Source: Vandiemenella viatica (taxonomy: Eukaryota > Arthropoda > Insecta > Orthoptera > Morabidae). From it: a stretch of 64,000 nucleotides of DNA. Location: assembly GCA_031002005.1 (NCBI GenBank), contig JARYHS010009186.1, forward strand, positions 250,943,199 through 251,007,198, written 5' to 3'. The notes under the pieces are model-generated. The model was not told the origin of the DNA. It did no database searches and saw only the letters and a list, made by a program, of their open reading frames with translations. Of the stretch, positions 32,560-43,348 are shown in pieces. Made by a program: the position numbers and the translations under genes. Numbering within the stretch: position 1 is the stretch's first letter; each line of letters opens with the position of its first letter.

Positions 32560-33310
32560 TATCATCATCATTAGACGTTTCTGCTTTTGCGGGTCGTCCT
32601 GCATATCATCTTCCAAGTCTGGCGTTAATTCCAAGATTTTTCCTTCATCACTTTCTCTTCATGACTCCCTTGGCCTCTGCATCTTTCTTCACTTGGTCCA
32701 TCTATCTTGCCCGAGGTCTTCCAACAGGTCTCTTCCCTTCCCGCTGTTCATCAGTGCTACTTCCGGCATCCTCCCCTCCTCCATCCTCATAAAGGCCCGT
32801 TCCCACGATCGCTTGTAACGAAGGCGAGACGAGACGGGACCTCATTAGTCGAAGTTTAGGGACGACCGCGGGCCGCAGGTTAGTCCTAGCTTACCTTGCC
32901 GCCACCTCCGAACCACGTTGCCTAGTGTCGTTTGGCACAGAGCACTTTATAGCAACAGAAAGGGTGCGCACCGCTGCTGCAAACCGATGGCAACAGCGCA
33001 CCGCTACACACGCCTGTGATGTTTACCGACTCAGAGTGGGTAGCTGCGTCTCGTCTCCGCTAGCAGAGGCGGCCCTGTTCCCATGGCGTGTGGTCGAGTA
33101 TTCGTCCCGTCCCGTCCCATCTCGCCTTAGTTACAAGGGATCGTGGGAACGGGCCTTTACATGACCCAACCTCTGTTTGCCTTGTTCTCTTCTAATGCCA
33201 TTCCGAGCATTTACTGCTTGTGTCATTATAAGCAGTTTGAGTTCGGAGTTTTTGTATAAGACATTTCCTATAGCGTTGTAGGATGGAAGTCTTTACTTTT
33301 GATGTGTCAT
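32560..33310 (-). pseudogene. RTE-like LINE C-terminus, split by a TIR element
   Basis: On the minus strand: RREQGKQRLGHV (about 33210-33165), the inserted TIR element, then GRPRARWMDQVKKDAEAKG (about 32735-32675), and a decayed stretch ending ATGATGATGATAAT at 32562-32575. GHV-RM ... GRPR-RW-D-VK is the C-terminal signature of RTE-like LINEs, as at 28.6 kb. Inactive. Confidence 0.6.
32790..33159. mobile_element. TIR element (AAGGCCCGTTCCCACGATC ends), TA flanks
   Basis: The left end AAGGCCCGTTCCCACGATC (32792) and the right end GATCGTGGGAACGGGCCTT (to 33157) are perfect inverted repeats; GCGAGACGAGACGGGAC/GTCCCGTCCCATCTCGC subterminal blocks extend them. TA flanks each side, but a shifted reading would give other duplications, so the superfamily is unclear. 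It splits the LINE C-terminus. Confidence 0.75.
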
Positions 33311-33334
33311 TGCTGTTGCTCTGTCTGTTAATTA

Positions 33335-33990
33335 TTAATTTATCAGTATTGACAGGGGTCTTTTATGTTTGTCTTGAGAATTATTGTACTGCCCTAAGTT
33401 GGATGTGAGCGGATTTGTTGATTTGCGCGAGGCACTGTAGAACGATTTTGTGATCTGAACTATCCTGTCCCTCAGGGATGGAACACCCGCGGCTTCGTGC
33501 AGGTCGACTGTGGGAAATCGATTGCACACGTGGAGTGCTCGTCGAAGTGCACCGTTCTGCATTGTTTGCAGACGACGGAAGGCAGATTTGGAGACTTATC
33601 CCCATACAGAACACGCGTACTTCATAATCGGCCTGATGAGGCTGCAAAATATAGTGACACCGGTGCTGGCTGCAAGAGAGCTGTCCCTGTTGAGGACTGG
33701 GTACAACTTCCTCATCCTGGCTGCGAGTTCCAGTCTGAGATCCTCGATGTGTTGTCTCCAAGTTAGTCTGGAGTCCAATGTAACGCCGAAGTATTTGACA
33801 GTTTTAGCCCACTCAATGTTTACGCCATGTGCTTAATTTTGAAAGAATGCTTCATACACTACCGGCTTGCTAGCCCTGTCGTAGCTTGACCAGAGTCCCG
33901 TTGGCCTCATTTTTCAGGGTTCCTGTAGGGCCTTCACAGCTACCGTATCGGTCAAGGGGCACACTAGGTTCCCACTGTATATGGCCCACA
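33335..33990 (-). pseudogene. jockey-like LINE, RT C-terminus, copy 2
   Basis: Minus strand: MDSRLTWRQHIEDLRLELAA, RKLYPVLNRDSSLA, LIRPIMKYACSVWG (33778-33600). After a frame shift come MQNGALRRALHVCNRF, AAGVPSLRDRIVQITKSFY and a C-terminus ending RPLSI (33562-33340). It is a close relative of the RT fragment at 11.9-12.7 kb, and shows what that fragment lacks at its 3' end. The region 33840-33990 is likely more of the same LINE but is too decayed to read. Inactive. Confidence 0.8.
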
Positions 33991-34220
33991 CAGACAGTAC
34001 GCTACTTCATGCCGTTGTCCGACGAATCTACTTAGAAATTTACATTCAGTTAACAAAATTATTACATAATAATGTCTAACATATTTCTAAATTGAAACGC
34101 TTTCTGATTCTTTACAACTTGGTGTTTACATTGGGTTTATCAGGGTTAGTAGACACAGTATATATATAAAGATTTGTGTTGTACATAGTAACAGCAATAA
34201 CGCAAATATATATATATTTT

Positions 34221-34442
34221 TTAACTGCTTAACGTCTCTTAACAGCTATGTCTTTAGAGACGGGAAAGTACGGGGGAGAAAAAATTCGGCCATGGTCTTT
34301 TTTGAAGGAAGCATCCCGGCATTTGCCTGGAGTGATTTGGGAAACCATGGAAAACCTAAATCTGGATGCCCGGACGGGGATTCGAACCACCGTCTTCCAG
34401 AATGTGAGGCCAGAACGTTTACCGTTACACCACCACGCTCGG
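34221..34442 (-). repeat. SINE1 copy, near full length
   Basis: Minus strand with a GTTAAGAGACG-type tail near 34235, B box GGTTCGAATCC on the minus strand near 34380, and head CCGAGCGTGGTGG at 34442. Flanks GCAAATATA and GCACATATA are a probable imperfect 9-bp target duplication. Confidence 0.85.
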
Positions 34443-34469
34443 TGCACATATAAAAACATACATTCACAC

Positions 34470-34512
34470 CTACTGATGATGCCCTGCACCACAAGGGCGA
34501 AACGCGTCTGGG
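34470..34512 (+). ncRNA. hammerhead-like motif 6 (well formed)
   Basis: CTGATGA at 34473-34479, stem II GCCCT/AGGGC, GAAAC at 34499-34503, then GCGTC (stem III A-CGCG-U, cleavage after GUC). Stem I CCTA/TGGG including a G-U pair. All core positions are intact. Confidence 0.75.
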
Positions 34513-34654
34513 GAATAAAATAAAATAAAATTCACCAAAACAGTAGTTTGCAGTCAGAGTTATTTATAAAATTATAGTTCAACAACTGCGGAGATATGGT
34601 CTTTTATCAGATTATCAATTATTCAAAATCGCAGTCTGTCATTAGGGCTACCCA

Positions 34655-34885
34655 TTACCGAAGTTATGTGCAGATCCCATTTCATGTTGCTGTGGAGTGT
34701 TACGCCAAAATACTTCGAAGAATAAACCGTGTAGACACCTAAAGAGTGTAATTTGTACTCCACTACAACGAATACTTTTTGCTAGTTATACCCTCTCTCT
34801 TGCACATTTTTTGCAATTTGGTATAAGTTTCCGTTCATCGTACCAAGCTGAAATAACATCCAGATCACATTATCGAGATGATATT
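34655..34885 (-). repeat. LINE-A copy 4, internal RT fragment
   Basis: The plus strand shows GAAGTTATGTGCAGATCCCA, TTTCATGTTGCTGTGGAGTG and AGCTGAAATAACATCCAGAT, the same order as 8670-8890. The copy covers the KYLGVTVQ...RDLDVISEW part of LINE-A. Heavily diverged. Confidence 0.75.
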
Positions 34886-35445
34886 TTCAACAAGACATTA
34901 GACTCATGTGGGTAAAAGGACACTCTGGCATCACTTATAGCAAATTAGTAGACTCCCTCACCAAACGTGGAACCACGGCTGGCTCGCTCCTAGCCCTGCC
35001 GTTACCTTACACAGACTCCCCCCCCCCCCCTCCCGGGTGAAACAAAAAATTAAACAGGACTTTCAAGAATTTTGTACAAAAACAGCACAACACAAAGGAA
35101 AACACTACGCGGCCATTCAACCATTAGTTCCAAAACAAGTCTGATACGAAGGCTTCCACAAGAAAAGACGATTCGTACATCAATAATTCGGCAGTTCTAT
35201 CATTACCGTGGCGCCTAAATCTGATGATGAATTCGTTTAGAACTCGACGAAACAAATCGAAAATAAAGAATAAACTTTCTTGATATCTCGCTTGGTTTTC
35301 GAGATATAGCATTTAAAAATCAGTCATAGGCATAGTTCCTTTTTTATTATTATTGTAGGCCATTTTCTTCTACAGTTGCTTGATAAATTAGTATTTGTTG
35401 TTTAATAATACGCCATTACAACTGTTGGATATTGTTTTTATTTTC

Positions 35446-35484
35446 CGGATGCGTTTCGCCTCTCGCCGAGGTATCTTCAGCGTA
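35446..35484 (-). ncRNA. hammerhead-like motif 7
   Basis: Minus strand: CTGAAGA (35480-35474), stem II CCTC/GAGG, GAAAC (35457-35453), then GCATC (stem III A-CGCA-U, cleavage after AUC). Left-end partner of motif 8. Confidence 0.65.
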
Positions 35485-35775
35485 CAGTTTTGATTTTACA
35501 TTTGCATTTTGAGGTGTGGTCGTTGCTCGCCTGCGACCTCAACCAGCATGTTGTTTTTTACACTTGTGCACTTGGTATAGTTGGCTCTCGTGAACTTGAC
35601 TAGAATTCTATTTTGAGGCATAGTTTTCAATGCACGACATTTTCAAAATAGATTGCTAGTCAAGTTTACGAGAGCCAACTATACCAAGTGCACTAGTGTA
35701 AAAAACAACATGCTGGTTGAGGTCGCAGGCGAGCAACGACCACACCTCAAAATGCAAATGTAAAATCAAAACTGT

Positions 35776-35814
35776 ACGCTGAAGATACCTGGGCGAGAGG
35801 CGAAACGCGTCCGG
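35776..35814 (+). ncRNA. hammerhead-like motif 8
   Basis: CTGAAGA at 35779-35785, stem II with CCT/AGG (one arm base changed against motif 7), GAAAC at 35802-35806, then GCGTC. Stem I is only about 2 bp (CG/CG), as in other type-I retroelement hammerheads that act as dimers. Confidence 0.65.
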
Positions 35815-36351
35815 AAAATAAAAACAATATCCAACAGTTGTAATGGCGTATTATTAAACAATAAATACTAATAGTTCCTTTTGATTTTGGTGTTTTTTCT
35901 TCTGGAGCAGGCCATATTTCAACCTAGCAACAATCACTAGTAAGAACATAAACCACCTATAGTGCATTTCCACCGCTTAGATATGGTGGTTTTGATGAAA
36001 AAAAAAAAATATTTTTGTCCAGACCGGATCTCACCCTAACCTCCTCACTTTTGAGATACAATATCTCGAGAACTAAGCGAGATATCAAAAACATTTACTC
36101 TTTACTTTCAATTTGTCTCGTCGAGTTCTATAAGAATCAATCATCAGAATGTGGCGCCACGGTAATGATAGAATCCGAAATAATTCTGACAAGGTTTGGA
36201 CATAAAGTTATGGTCATGGATTCACCATTATGCGACCGAGACAAGGAAGACGAGGCAGATTTAAATCAAGTCCAACCCTCCTTGTGACGGGCCACCTGAG
36301 TGTATATAGAAGCCTGATAAACGAAACTAATATAAGTAAACGGATATAACA

Positions 36352-37783
36352 TACACAGACGGAAAAAAAAATCCCAACACCAAGAAAAAATTATTGTAGA
36401 GTAATGAAATTTGGACAATGCATTTGTCAAGTTAACATGTTTAATTGATTAAATTTTCAAGATCACAGGTTAATTTAAGCTCAAGAAAATGCATTTCAAA
36501 TGTGAAATACTGTTAAATTAATAGCCGGTGTAACCTCCAGAATTTTGAATGCAAGCCTGCAAACGTGAATGCATTGTGTCATACAGGTTTCGAATGTCAC
36601 TTTGTGGTATGGAGTTCCATGCTTGTTGTACTTGTGCTGTCAATACTGGGACGGTCAGTGCTGGCTGTGGATGATGCTGGAGTTGTCGTCCAATGATATC
36701 CCATACGTGTTCAATTGGAGACAGATCTGGTGATCTCGCAGGCCAAGGTAACATGTCGACACTCTGTAGAGCACGTTGCGAGACAACAGCGGTATGAGGG
36801 CGAGCGTTATCCTGTTGAAAAACTCCCCCTTGAATGCTGTTCATGAATGGCAGCACTACAGGTTGAATTACCAGACTGACGTACAAATTTGCAGTCAGTG
36901 TGTTTGGTATAACCACAAGAGTGCTCCTGCTGTCATAGGAAATTGCTCCCCAGACCATGACTCCAGGTGTAGGTCCAGTGTGTCTAGGCCGCAGACAGTT
37001 TGGTTGCAGGCGTTCCCCTGGCCTCCTTCTGACCAACACTCGGCCATCACTGGCACCAAGGCAGAACCTGCTTTCATCAGAAAACACAACAGATCTCCAC
37101 TCCGTCCTCCAATGAGCTCTGGCTTGACACCACTGGAGTCGCAAACGGCGATGGCTTGTAGTCAGTGGAATGCACGCTACAGGGCGCCTGGCTCGGAGCT
37201 GTCCTTGAAGTAACCGATTTCTAACAGTTCGTTGTGTCACTGTGGTACCAACTGCAGCTCGAATTTCTGCCGCAGACGCAGTACGATGCGCCACAGCTGT
37301 ACGCCAAATACGGCGGTCTTCCCTCTCAGTAGTGCCACGTGGCCTCCCGGAACCCGGTCTTCTTGAGGCAGTACCATCCCTTGACCACTGCACCCAACAA
37401 TCATGCACAGTGGATACATTCCGGCCAAGTCTTTCTGCAATATCGCGAAAAGAAAATCCACCTTCTCGTAGTCCTATTACACGACCTTGTTCAAACTCGG
37501 TGAGCTGTTGATAATGGCTTCTTCGTCTTCTTAAAGGCATTCTTGGCTAACATCAACTCACTATGTCAAATCTCAGCGGTAAATAACGTTCACAAACTTT
37601 ACAGCGCGTATTTAAAGCAAACCTGATTTGCAAGCTCTGAGTAGCGCTACTAGCGCCACACTTATGCGCGAAGCGCGAAATTTGAATCGATGTCATCTTT
37701 CAGATGTATAAACACGCCTACCAAATTTCGTTTATCTAACACAAGTCTTTCTTGGTGTTGGGATTTTTTTTTCCGTCTGTGTA
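36352..37783 (-). mobile_element. complete Tc1-type transposon, TA TSD, 1428 bp
   Basis: TA flanks both ends (36352-36353, 37782-37783). The termini CACAGACGGAAAAAAAAATC (36354) and GATTTTTTTTTCCGTCTGTG (to 37781) are perfect inverted repeats, continued by CCAACACCAAGAAA. A single full-length transposase frame lies between. All parts needed for an autonomous Tc1 element are visible, which is unusual in this decayed region. Confidence 0.95.
36518..37540 (-). CDS. Tc1-family transposase, intact
   Basis: 340 residues, usual Tc1 length. N-terminus: basic RRRR (4-7), first helix-turn-helix FEQGRVIGLREGGFSFRDIA (16-35) with RNVSTVHDCWVQW, then a GSGRPRG AT-hook-like linker (64-69) and a second helix-turn-helix (about 75-115). 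Catalytic domain: D155 in VVFSDESRF, GVMVWGAISYDSR, D244 in FQQDNARPHTA, E277 in SPDLSPIEHVWD. Only 32 residues separate D244 and E277, against 34 in classical Tc1. It ends NSGGYTGY. The enzyme excises and reinserts the element at TA. The start is the first Met of the open frame; the 5' leader to the inverted repeat is about 240 bp. No stops or frameshifts, so it may be active. Confidence 0.95.
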   Translation of the reverse strand: MPLRRRRSHYQQLTEFEQGRVIGLREGGFSFRDIAERLGRNVSTVHDCWVQWSRDGTASRRPGSGRPRGTTEREDRRIWRTAVAHRTASAAEIRAAVGTTVTQRTVRNRLLQGQLRARRPVACIPLTTSHRRLRLQWCQARAHWRTEWRSVVFSDESRFCLGASDGRVLVRRRPGERLQPNCLRPRHTGPTPGVMVWGAISYDSRSTLVVIPNTLTANLYVSLVIQPVVLPFMNSIQGGVFQQDNARPHTAVVSQRALQSVDMLPWPARSPDLSPIEHVWDIIGRQLQHHPQPALTVPVLTAQVQQAWNSIPQSDIRNLYDTMHSRLQACIQNSGGYTGY

Positions 37784-40700
37784 CAAAAACTTTATAGCTA
37801 AAATGCCTTATGTAAAATAAGTAATTTGTAAAAGTGGATAAAATAGTTAATATGTAAAATATGTAATATGTTAAATATGAAAGATATGTAAAGTATAAAA
37901 TTATGTACACGATAAGTAAAATGTTCCCGGCAACTGTAATTTGTAAAACGCTGTAGGAGGGCTGGTGAAAGGGTCTGACGAACAGAAACCAATAAATTAA
38001 TTTTAAAAAATAATAACATTCAGATCGTATTGAATGTCTAACACTCATTGTTACAGCTGTCTGCTGTTAACGCTGAGGTTTGGAGCCTTGTCGCGTGTGT
38101 GGCTGGTTGCGTGTCTCCCCCTGTCGGCAATCAGGTGTGTGTGACAGAGCTGCGTCGTTAAGACGCGGGCGATGCGGGCGTCTGACAGCCTCACGCCGCG
38201 CGCTCTTCCTTTGTTCCCACCCCCCACGGCTAATGGTCCGAGAAATCGCGACACGCTGATACACGCCGCATTCCGCCGCTGCCAACCTGACACATACGGA
38301 TTTCCTAATACGATCAGTTAATCACAGTCAACGGCCAGTTCGGTGATAGGGTCTGTGACGTCACGCGAACGGCCTTCGTTGGCGGGCTGACGACTGCCAA
38401 AGATGCTCCCACACTCCGTCCACAGATGACGCTATTATGCCAAGTTGTAAGCTCCCCTTCTTAGATTTAGGTATTTTACCTTAGCTCCTCTTCATACGTG
38501 TAATCTTCCCGTCTTCAAGTCGTAATATTAGCTGCAGAATCAGGCAGACTATTTTTATTCACAGTTCAGAAACAACACAAATATATATATATATATCTAT
38601 GTCGCAAATCTATATATATAGAGAGAGATTCACGACATGGATTCTTTGAAAAACACTCGAAAGCACTTTTTATTTATAATCACTTGGTACAAAATACACT
38701 TCTTTACATTCCGTTTTATTCAACCACGTGCCAGTTATACCTTATATTCTCATCCATGCACTCGCCATATTCTCGTCTCTCCTCTGTCCAAAGATATACA
38801 TTATCATAGACGACCACTGTCCATAGATATTCTGGCACTTTACTAGACGCTTATCTTTTCCTTTCTTTCATACCAATTTAACACATTTGTATACGCAACA
38901 CAAGCAATACCAATATCTAATTAACAAAAATTATTCACAAAAATTGTAAGGGACCTTATCACCTTTCAAAGTTAAGAACTTAGATTGCCTATTTATGTTT
39001 CTCTAATGGTTCAATGTGCTTTGAATTTTAAACAAAATGCAAATAAAATTACGCATTTCGTTTAAATCAATATTAATTGTTATTTTTTTATTTATATTTA
39101 ATCGATATAGATGCTTTCATTTTACTCTCTGTCCAAAGATGTCGTGTTACAACAAAGGTACCAATTTACGTTACCTACTTGTATTTTTTTCCTTTAAATT
39201 AAAATTTGAAGCCAACTATAAAGAAAGGTACTTATTTTGTATTAATCTAAATGTTAATTATAAAGATAATTATACAATGTAAGGAGGTGGAACCCAAATA
39301 TGAGCAATATTTCATCATTTCGAACTGAATGTTATGAGCGTTTTTTAATGATATTCCTATTTCGCTAAACAAATGCGAAGAAATGAATTGCCAGAACACT
39401 CCGCTCAACCTAAATTTTTGACGTGGTTAGAAGCAAGTAAATAAATAAGATAATCTCGTTACGGGGAGTAAACTTATCCTACTTAGGAAATGAACCTTTA
39501 ATCTTCCTGCCAAATTAATGTTAGCGTGGACAGCGAGTATTCATTGCAAGCGGAAATGTCTGGCGTCGGGGTGATAGTCCACAACATGAAGCAAGCACCT
39601 TCAAATTTATGTTACAGTTTGAAATCAGAAACCGGATATTTTTTTAGTTGGTAGCACTGCCTGTTGCGCCGAGCTAGTAATATGCTAATAATGTGCTTGG
39701 TGATCTGCTATCTCGCAAACTTTTGTTTTCCAAAGGGACCAGTGACGCAGAAGTGTATCCAAGACATCTGTCACCCTCTGAGCAGCAAAATTATGTGACT
39801 TTTAACATCAAATGAAATTTTTAGCAGAAGGACAGATTTTTGCCCGTTAATTTCAATTGACGCCTAGCATAAGTTAGTGGATTCGATGTACAGACGAATA
39901 TAGCAGCAGCTAGCGGAAACACAGCCATTTATTTCAAGTCTATAAAATATTTTACGACAAGCTGTAAGAGGCATTGTATTTCTCATTCCTGTTTGGTGTA
40001 TGATAAACTAGCATCAACCTTGTACTTCGCACGTGCAGATCTTGGTGTTTGTAAAAATGCTTTACCATTTTTTTCTAGTACGAAATATTGTCATGGAGAG
40101 AAAAAAATTGTAAATACTATGTAGGAACTTTTGTTTCTTTCAGTTGTCTTATGTTCGGTTTTCATACTATTGTCCGACAGTTATTGGTTTTATTTATATT
40201 CTAAAGGGATAATTCATGAAAAATAAAAAATTATGTTAGTAATGTTTTATAAAGCTTCTTGAAAAGTTATCCCTGTTAATCAGCAGAAGAAATTGTTGTA
40301 CATTAAAGTTCCACACTCTGTCAACTGTTATTACCACTAAAACATTTTGGTTAATATTACATATGAGGTCATCACGAAAGGATTTTACGGGCGGTGCGTA
40401 ATACATGATTTCCGTAACAGTTAGTTTAAGTAAAAAAAACAAAACACTCACACCTTTCAATGTAGATACAGAACAAATTACGAATAAAGCAACACGCTAT
40501 CAAATTTTAGAATAAACAGCACAAAGTAACACAATTTCTTTATGCCTATTAAAGTAGAGTGATTTGATTAACGTATTCTGTTTATTTCAACACACTTCAT
40601 TCTAACCTACTACATTTCAGAAAATTGAAGAAATAAATAACCAAATTAGTAACAGTAGTAAAAAAAATGAAAGTATCAATAGGTTTCAAACAGGAACATC

Positions 40701-40970
40701 TTTGGTGGAAATATCGTAAAGTAGTGTTCATTTATGTGGCAGTATGATATTTGGCACCTATCTATAATCGGTAAGAACGAATTATCATTTTTTCCAAGCT
40801 ACCTAGTTATTATTGGTTAGGCAGATTTTGTGTGATGCCTGCCCAAAGCTCAGTTCCCTTACAGATTTATAACAGTATTAGCTGTTACTTGGGACTTCGT
40901 ACGAGAGTAATTTGTTCGTTTCAATTGGATAAAAATCTTTAAGTTACATGAAATGTGTCGCAAGAATCAC
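37784..40970. other. unassigned region, AT-rich with one GC-rich patch
   Basis: 37784-38040 is AT-rich with many ATGTAAAAT-like repeats. 38050-38420 is GC/CpG-rich and includes TGACGTCACGCG (CRE-like) at 38356-38367. A TA-rich near-palindrome lies at 38580-38628. 38640-40970 is AT-rich and unremarkable. No gene or mobile element recognised. Confidence 0.35.
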
Positions 40971-40976
40971 AACCAG

Positions 40977-41190
40977 ACTGCGCGAGAAACAAAGCTTGAG
41001 TGACCGATATAACATTACAGAGACTACACACGCTATCCATCTGTCTATCACCATTCTGTTAGTCTTGAAAATTTCCTGATAATATATGTTATTTATCCCG
41101 TCAAAAGTATCATATGAGGTTCCTAATGATTTCCTTGTCAAATTTCATCAAGATAATTTAAGCCGTTTATTCGTGAAAACGTAACAAATG
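40977..41190. repeat. fragment of the 44-45 kb Helitron-like family
   Basis: GACCGATATAACATTACAGA, CACACGCTATCCATCTGTCT, TTTCCTTGTCAAATTTCATC and AAAACGTAACAAA occur in the same order as at 44470-44660 and 45000-45175. No terminal motif at either end. Confidence 0.6.
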
Positions 41191-42246
41191 TGTTATTATC
41201 CTTAATGGAATATAGGGCACTGCGTATCCATTCCCAAGCCATTACAAGCACAGTAAGCCTGGCCGTAAGCTGGTGCTCTGTGATATGGCCCGCTCCACGT
41301 CCACTAATAGTCTCTGGGTCGTGCATCTGGAGACTCCAATCCCAGCCCACCAAACGTTTTTGCGCTCCCCGCCGCCCGTATCTCCCGCTCGCCGACGTCT
41401 TTATATTATTTCCTACTATCGATATGGTTCGCTTTTAGTATCGATGGGGCGGTCTGAGTTATTGGCGAGGGTGGACTGCGTTATCTTGTTTGTTTGTGTG
41501 TCGCGCCGTGCCTTTTTATTGCTGGTTAGTCCATAACTTAGAGCAAGATGCATCGCGCGACCTATCGCTTCGAGGTATCGATCGATAGATGATCAGATGG
41601 ACGGGGAAAGCTGATACGCGCCTCGCGACAGCAGCTCTCGGCAAACGACGCGAGAAATGACGGCGTATCTCGCGGAATGTATTCAATAGAATCGACAGAT
41701 TGGCACTCGATATTGTCTGTAGTTGCAGTCACCGAACGAATTTATCTAATATCATCACGCTCACCGTGATTTTCACTCTACGCTTAAACTTTTTCCCTTC
41801 TCAGCTGGAGTCAACAAACACTATTATGTAATAACTAGATCGGACGCTCGTCAAAATTCACAGCCTTCATCTATGTTATAGCAGGAGGTTGTTCTGCAAA
41901 CGTGTCTAAAGAAAAATGAATAACGATTTATTATTATCTTTTTTACGATAATTTTCGTGATGGGAGTAAAATTTCTCTCATTATATTTTCGGAACATTTT
42001 GCTAGGATATTTTTAAACGACTGAATTTGATTTTAAATTACGTAAATTTTTATTGTTATGATAAATGTGTAAATAAAGTATAATAAATATGGTTTTGTGA
42101 CTTGTTTCTAATAAAATCTACAGAGAATACAGCGTAACATAGGATTATCTTCTCCATAGATGAATTTCTGTATCTAATCGTCGCAAATATACAAAAAGTA
42201 TGTTGTATATTTACACGAACGTCGCACTGTAATTTTTTAATCTTAG

Positions 42247-42291
<45 letters not shown>

Positions 42292-43104
42292 TCTGCGTTA
42301 CGAATTTTTGCGCTTTTCCCCACACCAGACAACTGCTAGCGATATGAATGAAATCAAATGCCGGTATGTATTTGAAATTTACACTTCGTTTTAATATAAG
42401 TGCAGATAATACCAAATGCAGTTACTTATTTGACATTTCCCAGTTATACGTGCAGCGTTGTGGTGGTTGCCGGTATAACTAGTACTTCGGGTATCATCGT
42501 ACTCGTCGAAAGTTGTCGAGCTATGCAGTTCACGTCCAGTCTCCAGGCAGAACTCATTTAATTAAAGTGGACTCCATTGTTCCCGAAATGGTGGAGCGTG
42601 TTGATACTATTTACTGACATTTCCGCCGAATTTCTTCAGCCTTTTACTTAAGCGTACTGTACTTAGGTGTACTTCTTAGCTCTAGTAGAGCTTGAAAAAC
42701 AAATCTAAGTGCAGCTTGACCTGTAAAAATGTCGAATAAATTTCATCATTCCGAGAGCTTGCAAATCACTTATGTACTCCAGGCGCGAAAGACTTCGAGT
42801 GTATCATTATAGAAACTGACCAACTGATGCAATCATCACATATGTTTTAGATACATGGGTCCTCAACAGATCACAATACCGTCTTCGGTTATGGTTAAAT
42901 TGTTCTGAATTCACGAAAATGACCCAATGCAAGACTATGAAGGATTGATCTTCGCGTGACCGGTATGGAGAGTCAGCTCGGGTTTGACTGACGAAAGTTA
43001 CCTCTGCCCTTACAATATTTAATATTTGCAGCTCCTAGAACAAATTTGTTTCGCATATTCTCTCACAAAAATTAGAACCATTTTGTCACTAACTATTCCT
43101 AATG
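41191..43104. other. unassigned region with a GC-rich patch and a T tract
   Basis: 41230-41690 is GC-rich with repeated ATCGAT/TATCGAT motifs (41415-41435, 41575-41590), which resemble insect DREF-type sites. A run of about 38 T lies at 42251-42288. The rest is AT-rich; no gene or element recognised. Confidence 0.35.
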
Positions 43105-43348
43105 TCTTAGACCAATCTTTCCCAACCGTTTTCAACGACGGGACCCTTAAAGATTATCTATGATCCCTTAGTAATAATAGTAACAGCAATAATACAAAAT
43201 TGTCTATTTTAGAACTATAATTTGATAGCAACTCGGATCTCACACATTTTGACCAGCGTTTGCCTGTTCCCAGGCCTCCAGTTATGTTTTCATAATTATT
43301 AATTTTATTTTGTCCGCGGACCTCAGGTTGGGAAACCCTGTTTTAGAC
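43105..43348. mobile_element. hAT MITE (CAGGGTTTCCCAACC type), 228 bp
   Basis: Left terminus CAATCTTTCCCAACC (43113); right terminus GGTTGGGAAACCCTG (to 43340). 8-bp flanks TCTTAGAC (43105-43112) and TTTTAGAC (43341-43348) differ at one base. GGGACCC and CCGCGGACCTC subterminal blocks are typical of Charlie-like hAT MITEs. Non-coding. Confidence 0.85.

Larger units (their letters stand above)
34040..34575 (+). mobile_element. Penelope-like 3' end fragment with hammerhead, split by a SINE
   Basis: The hammerhead motif at 34470-34512 is followed by an A/T-rich GGGAATAAAATAAAATAAAA tail, as seen beyond the motif at 62.06 kb. SINE1 at 34221-34442 interrupts the upstream part. No coding sequence remains. 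Limits are approximate. Confidence 0.5.
35333..35882. mobile_element. palindromic, ribozyme-ended Penelope-related element, 11-bp TSD
   Basis: The exact duplication TAGTTCCTTTT (35333-35343, 35872-35882) brackets 528 bp. The arms, about 35390-35620 and 35640-35871, are nearly perfect inverted copies. Each has AATAATACGCCATTACAACT, then a hammerhead core, then TTTACATTTGCATTTTGAGG, TCGCCTGCGACCTCAACCAG and GGTATAGTTGGCTCTCGTGA inwards. The left side has an extra 40-bp extension (GTAGGCCATTTTCTTCTACA) also found at 20.98 and 32.15 kb. No reading frame. High arm identity implies a young or gene-converted insertion. Confidence 0.8.
35182..36186. mobile_element. TIR element with exact 8-bp TSD, 989 bp, carrying the palindrome
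   Basis: AATAATTC is repeated exactly at 35182-35189 and 36179-36186. The inner termini are inverted: TTCTATCATTACCGTGGCGCC on the left and its mirror ending ATGATAGAATC on the right. Arms of about 140 bp, 35190-35325 and 36045-36178, share GAACTCGACGA and GATATCTCGC. The middle holds the hammerhead palindrome (35344-35871). Without it the element is about 460 bp. 8-bp duplications suggest hAT or P-like; no transposase. Confidence 0.75.
34890..36290 (+). pseudogene. I-group-like LINE: RNase H and C-terminus, split by a TIR element
   Basis: RLMWVKGHSGITYSKLVDSL (34905-34965) is the C-terminal RNase H signature (W-x-K-GHSGI---K-ADS). Then LLALPLPYTDS, KQDFQEFCTKTAQHKGKHYA and IQPLVPKQV follow. 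The frame is cut at RTSII by an element at 35190-36178. Joining across one copy of the AATAATTC duplication continues as LTRFGHKVMVMDSPLCDRD and DEADLNQV, matching the RLRFGH...DSPLC...DL-H zinc-knuckle-like end of RNase-H-bearing LINEs. A stop near 35135 and other damage inactivate it. An RNase H domain distinguishes it from LINE-A to D. Confidence 0.75.

Noticed and set aside
34530..34650. Third ribozyme-like motif beyond motif 6
   Set aside because: No CTGANGA followed by a hairpin and GAAA could be aligned.
42056..42415. 119-codon frame with a lysine run
   Set aside because: The lysines come from the long T tract at 42251-42288; it is a simple repeat, not a protein.
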